NCBI RefSeq assembly: GCF_051020955.1
Contig: NW_027477544.1
Span: forward strand, 1-64,000
DNA from: Megalopta genalis
Taxonomy: Eukaryota; Arthropoda; Insecta; Hymenoptera; Halictidae
DNA: 64,000 nucleotides
Reading direction: 5' to 3'
Part shown: positions 61,666 through 64,000 of the stretch, one piece after another
Position numbering within the stretch: position 1 is the first letter of the stretch
How the letters are laid out: the number at the start of each line of letters is the position of its first letter
Made by a program: the position numbers and the translations under genes
The notes under the pieces: model-generated
The model's input: only the letters and a program-made list of their open reading frames with translations
The model's database searches: none
What the model was told of the DNA's origin: nothing

Positions 61666-63240
61666 TAAATCATATGTGTTTCGCATAGATTTGAAGCTAA
61701 GCCTTCTACTTCGCATTGATTTGAAGCTAAATCATTTGTTTCGCCTGGAATTGAAGCTACCTCGTTTGTTCCTCCTGCTTTTGAAGCTATATCACTTATA
61801 TCGCAAGTATTTGAAGCTAAATCATATGTGTCGCATGGATTTGAAGCTGAACCTTCTACATCGCATTGATTTGAAGCTAAATCTTGTAAATCGCATGGAT
61901 TTGAAGCTAAACCTTCTACATCGCATTGATTTGAAGCTAAATCATGTGTTTCGCATGGATTTGAAGCTAACTCGTTTGTTTCGCATGCAGTTGTAGCTAA
62001 ATAATGTATATCACAAGTATTTGTAGCTAAACCATTTGTTTCGCATGGATTTGAAGCTGAACCTTCTACATCGCATTGATTTGAAGCTAAATCATCTGTT
62101 TCGCTTGGATTTGCAGCTAACACGTTTGTTTCACATGCAGTTGAAGCTATATCACTTATATTCGCAAGTATTTGATGCTAAATCAATCGTTTCGCATGGA
62201 TTTGAAGCTAACCCTCTTACTTCGCATTGATTTGAAGTTAAATCATGTGTTTCGCGTTGATTTGAAGGTAACTCGTTTGTTTCGCATGCAGTTGAAGCTA
62301 TATCACCTATATCTCAAGTGTTTGAAACACAATCATTTGTTTCGCATGGATTTGAATCTAAACCTTCTACATCGCATTGATTTGAAGCTAAATCTTTTTT
62401 TTCGCATGGAATTGAAGCTACCTCGTTTGTTCCTCCAGATTTTGAAGCTATATCACTTATATCGCAAGTATCTGAAGCTAAATCATTTGTTTCTCATGGA
62501 TTTGAAGCTAAACCTTCTACATCCCTTGGATTTGAAGCTAAATCATGTGTTTGGCATGGATTTGAAGCTAAACCTTCTACATCGCATTGATTTGCATCTG
62601 AATTTATGTGTTTCGCATGGATTTGAAGCTAACTCGTTTGTGTCGCATGCAGTTGAAGCTAAATCATGTATATCACAAGTACTTGAATCTAAACCACTTG
62701 ATTCGCATGGTATTTGATGCTAAGCCTGCTACTTCACACTGATTTGATGCTGAATCATATCTTTCGCATGGATTTGAAGCTAACTCGTTTGTTTCGCATG
62801 CAGTTGGAGCTATATCATTTATATATCAACTATTAGAAGCTAAACCATTTGTTTCCAATGTATGTGAAGCTAAATCATGTGTTTAACATGACAATGAACC
62901 TAAATCATGTGTTGCCCATGAATTTGAAGCTTAATCATGTGTTTTGCATGGATTTGAAGCTAACTTGATTGTATCCTCAGCATTTGAAGTTACTTCATTT
63001 ATATCGCAAGTATTTGTAGCTAAATCATATGTGTTTCGCTTGGATGTGAAGCTAAACCTTCTACATCGCATTGATTTGAAGCTAAATCATGTGTTTCGCA
63101 TGGATTTGAAGCTAACTCGTTTGTTTCGCAGGCAGTTGTAGCTGAATAATGTATATCACAAGTATTTGTAGCTAAACCATTTGTTTCGCATGGATTTGAA
63201 GCTGAACCTTCTACATCGCATTGATTTGAAGCTAAATCAT
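61666..63240 (+). repeat. Block J, copy 3
   Basis: Matches copy 2 at an offset of 1657, again without a difference noticed, up to about 63240, including the gcaggcagttg monomer at 63129. It then switches to a gaagctaaagcttctag monomer. Confidence 0.94.
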
Positions 63241-64000
63241 CTGTTTCGCATGGATTTGAAGCTAAAGCTTCTAGATCGCATGGATTTGAAGCTAATCCTT
63301 CTACATCGCATTGATTTGCAGCTAAATCATGTGTTTCGCATGGATTTGAAGCTAACTCGTTCGTTGCGCACGCAGTTAAATCTAAATAACGTATATCACA
63401 AGTATTTGAAGCAAAACCATTTGTTTCGCATAGATTTGAAGCTAAGCCTTCTACTTCGCATTAATCGGAAGCTAAATCACGTGTTTTGCATGGATTTGAA
63501 GCTAAACCTTCTACATCGCATTGATTTGAACCTAAATCATGTGTTTCGCATGGATTTGAAGCTAACTCGTTTGTTTCGCATGCAGTTGAAGCTAAATCAT
63601 GTATTTCGCATGGATCTGAAGCTAACTCGTTTGTTTCGCCTGCATTTGAAGCTATATCACTTATATTCGCAAGTATTTGATGCTAAATCATTCGTTTCGC
63701 ATGGATTTGAAGCTAACCCTCTAACTTCGCATTGATTTGAAGTTAAATCATGTGCTTCGCGTTGATTTGAAGGTAACTCGTTTGTTTCGCATGCAGTTGA
63801 AGCTATATCACCTATATCCCAAGTGTTTGAAACACAATCATTTGTTTCGCATGGATTTGAATCTAAACCTTCTACATCGCATTGCTTTGAAGCTAAATCG
63901 TGTGTTTCGCATGGATTTGAAGCTAAGCCTTCTACTTCGCATTGTTTTGAAGCTTAATCATGTGTGTTGCATGGATTTGAAGCTATCTCGTTTGTGTCGC
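63241..64000 (+). repeat. Mosaic satellite at the right edge
   Basis: 63241-63560 resembles the 901/991-bp HOR (gatcgcatgg, gcacgcagttaaatc). 63660-63780 resembles the block J atattcgcaag segment. 63783-63992 follows 56289-56498 (offset 7494 at taatcatgtgtgttgc). The array continues past the window end. Confidence 0.87.

Larger units (their letters stand above)
1..64000 (+). repeat. Megasatellite: 30-bp tandem repeat filling the window
   Basis: The sequence shows head-to-tail monomers of about 30 bp from the first base to the last. Each has a near-constant left part (gatttgaagctaa), a variable middle and a near-constant right part (tcgcatg). All copies share one orientation; I saw no inverted segment. 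The commonest monomer has 8 A, 11 T, 7 G and 4 C, so the plus strand is T- and G-rich throughout. Most monomers carry AGCT once and one CpG (in tcgca). No unique DNA, transposon, tRNA, rRNA or non-repeat gene was seen. The array runs off both ends, so its full size is unknown. A eukaryotic satellite is the likeliest identity; the family is not one I recognise. Confidence 0.97.

Noticed and set aside
1..64000. CRISPR array (regular 30-bp repeats)
   Set aside because: There are no unique spacers: the variable part of each unit is drawn from a small set of subtypes, units are contiguous, and no cas genes are present.
1..64000. The very many open frames of 60-390 codons on both strands as protein genes
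   Set aside because: They are translations of the same satellite in frames that happen to lack stops. They start and end at 29/31-bp monomers or at recurrent stop-bearing monomers, overlap antisense, and have no unique domain, flank or start signal.
1..64000. Pentapeptide-repeat, PPR, TAL-effector or leucine-rich-repeat protein
   Set aside because: The decapeptide readings lack the family patterns: no A(D/N)LXX every five residues, no 33-35-residue helical repeats, no LxxLxLxxN spacing. Unit length and residue spacing do not fit.
1..64000. CENP-B box in the tttcgcatggatttg part of the monomer
   Set aside because: It shares TTCG and GGA-like bases but lacks the required CGGG, and the core A is misplaced. 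No variant monomer seen restores it.
1..64000. Telomeric repeat, rDNA spacer, or tRNA/rRNA genes
   Set aside because: The monomer is not a telomere-type short G-rich repeat. No tRNA cloverleaf or conserved rRNA stretch was seen, and no rRNA gene borders the array within the window.
1..64000. Bacterial or phage origin
   Set aside because: No operon structure, promoters or recognisable prokaryotic genes in 64 kb. A satellite of this length and layering is typical of eukaryotic chromosomes, although the sequence alone cannot exclude an unusual source.

Overview
The whole 64 kb window is one uninterrupted head-to-tail tandem array built on a unit of about 30 bp. No unique-sequence gene, RNA gene, transposon or promoter could be recognised. 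The unit is about 37% G+C. It has a near-constant left part (gatttgaagctaa), a variable middle of about 10 bases and a near-constant right part (tcgcatg). Every monomer lies in the same orientation, and neither edge of the array is in the window. A satellite of this size and layering suggests a eukaryotic chromosome, for example heterochromatin or a pericentromere. The sequence does not identify the species, so this is inference.

The array is layered. Level 1 is the 30-bp monomer. Level 2 is a 150-bp pentamer of five monomer subtypes, here called A to E. On the minus strand these read as the decapeptides CETNELASNP (A), CDIHDLASTA (B), CETNGLASNT (C), CEVEGLASNP (D) and CETHDLASNQ (E). On the plus strand the same DNA reads as DLKLNHVFRM-type decapeptides. 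Level 3 is local higher-order repeats (HORs): 901/991 bp (30.7-37.4 kb), 1507/1657 bp (58.5-63.2 kb), 2610 bp (25.2-30.3 kb), about 3.84-3.94 kb (39.7-52.2 kb), and scattered mosaic duplications of 0.5-2.5 kb. In 30.7-36.5 kb a further 2883-bp super-unit (901+991+991) is itself duplicated.

Layout: 1-12.3 kb mosaic of old duplications, rich in a 29-bp monomer variant (C29); 12.3-18.3 kb block with offsets of 1652, 1381 and 3033 bp; 18.4-23.9 kb two large copies; 23.9-25.2 kb transition; 25.2-30.3 kb two copies of a 2610-bp unit; 30.7-37.4 kb seven 901/991-bp HOR copies; 37.4-39.7 kb island resembling the left part, holding the longest open frame (656 codons, plus strand); 39.7-52.2 kb three copies of a roughly 3.9-kb unit; 52.2-58.5 kb mosaic; 58.5-63.2 kb three nearly identical copies of a 1507/1657-bp unit; 63.2-64 kb mosaic.

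Many open frames exist on both strands because the monomer is a multiple of three and the pentamer has no stop in two antisense frames. They are broken by recurrent 29- and 31-bp monomers and by recurrent stops, so no frame runs through the array. I treat them as by-products of the repeat rather than genes. Two points keep a degenerate repeat-protein origin open: conservative minus-strand residue changes, and one compensated indel pair near 13.5 kb. All alignments were made by eye, and block edges are good to about +/-20 bp unless an exact offset is given.
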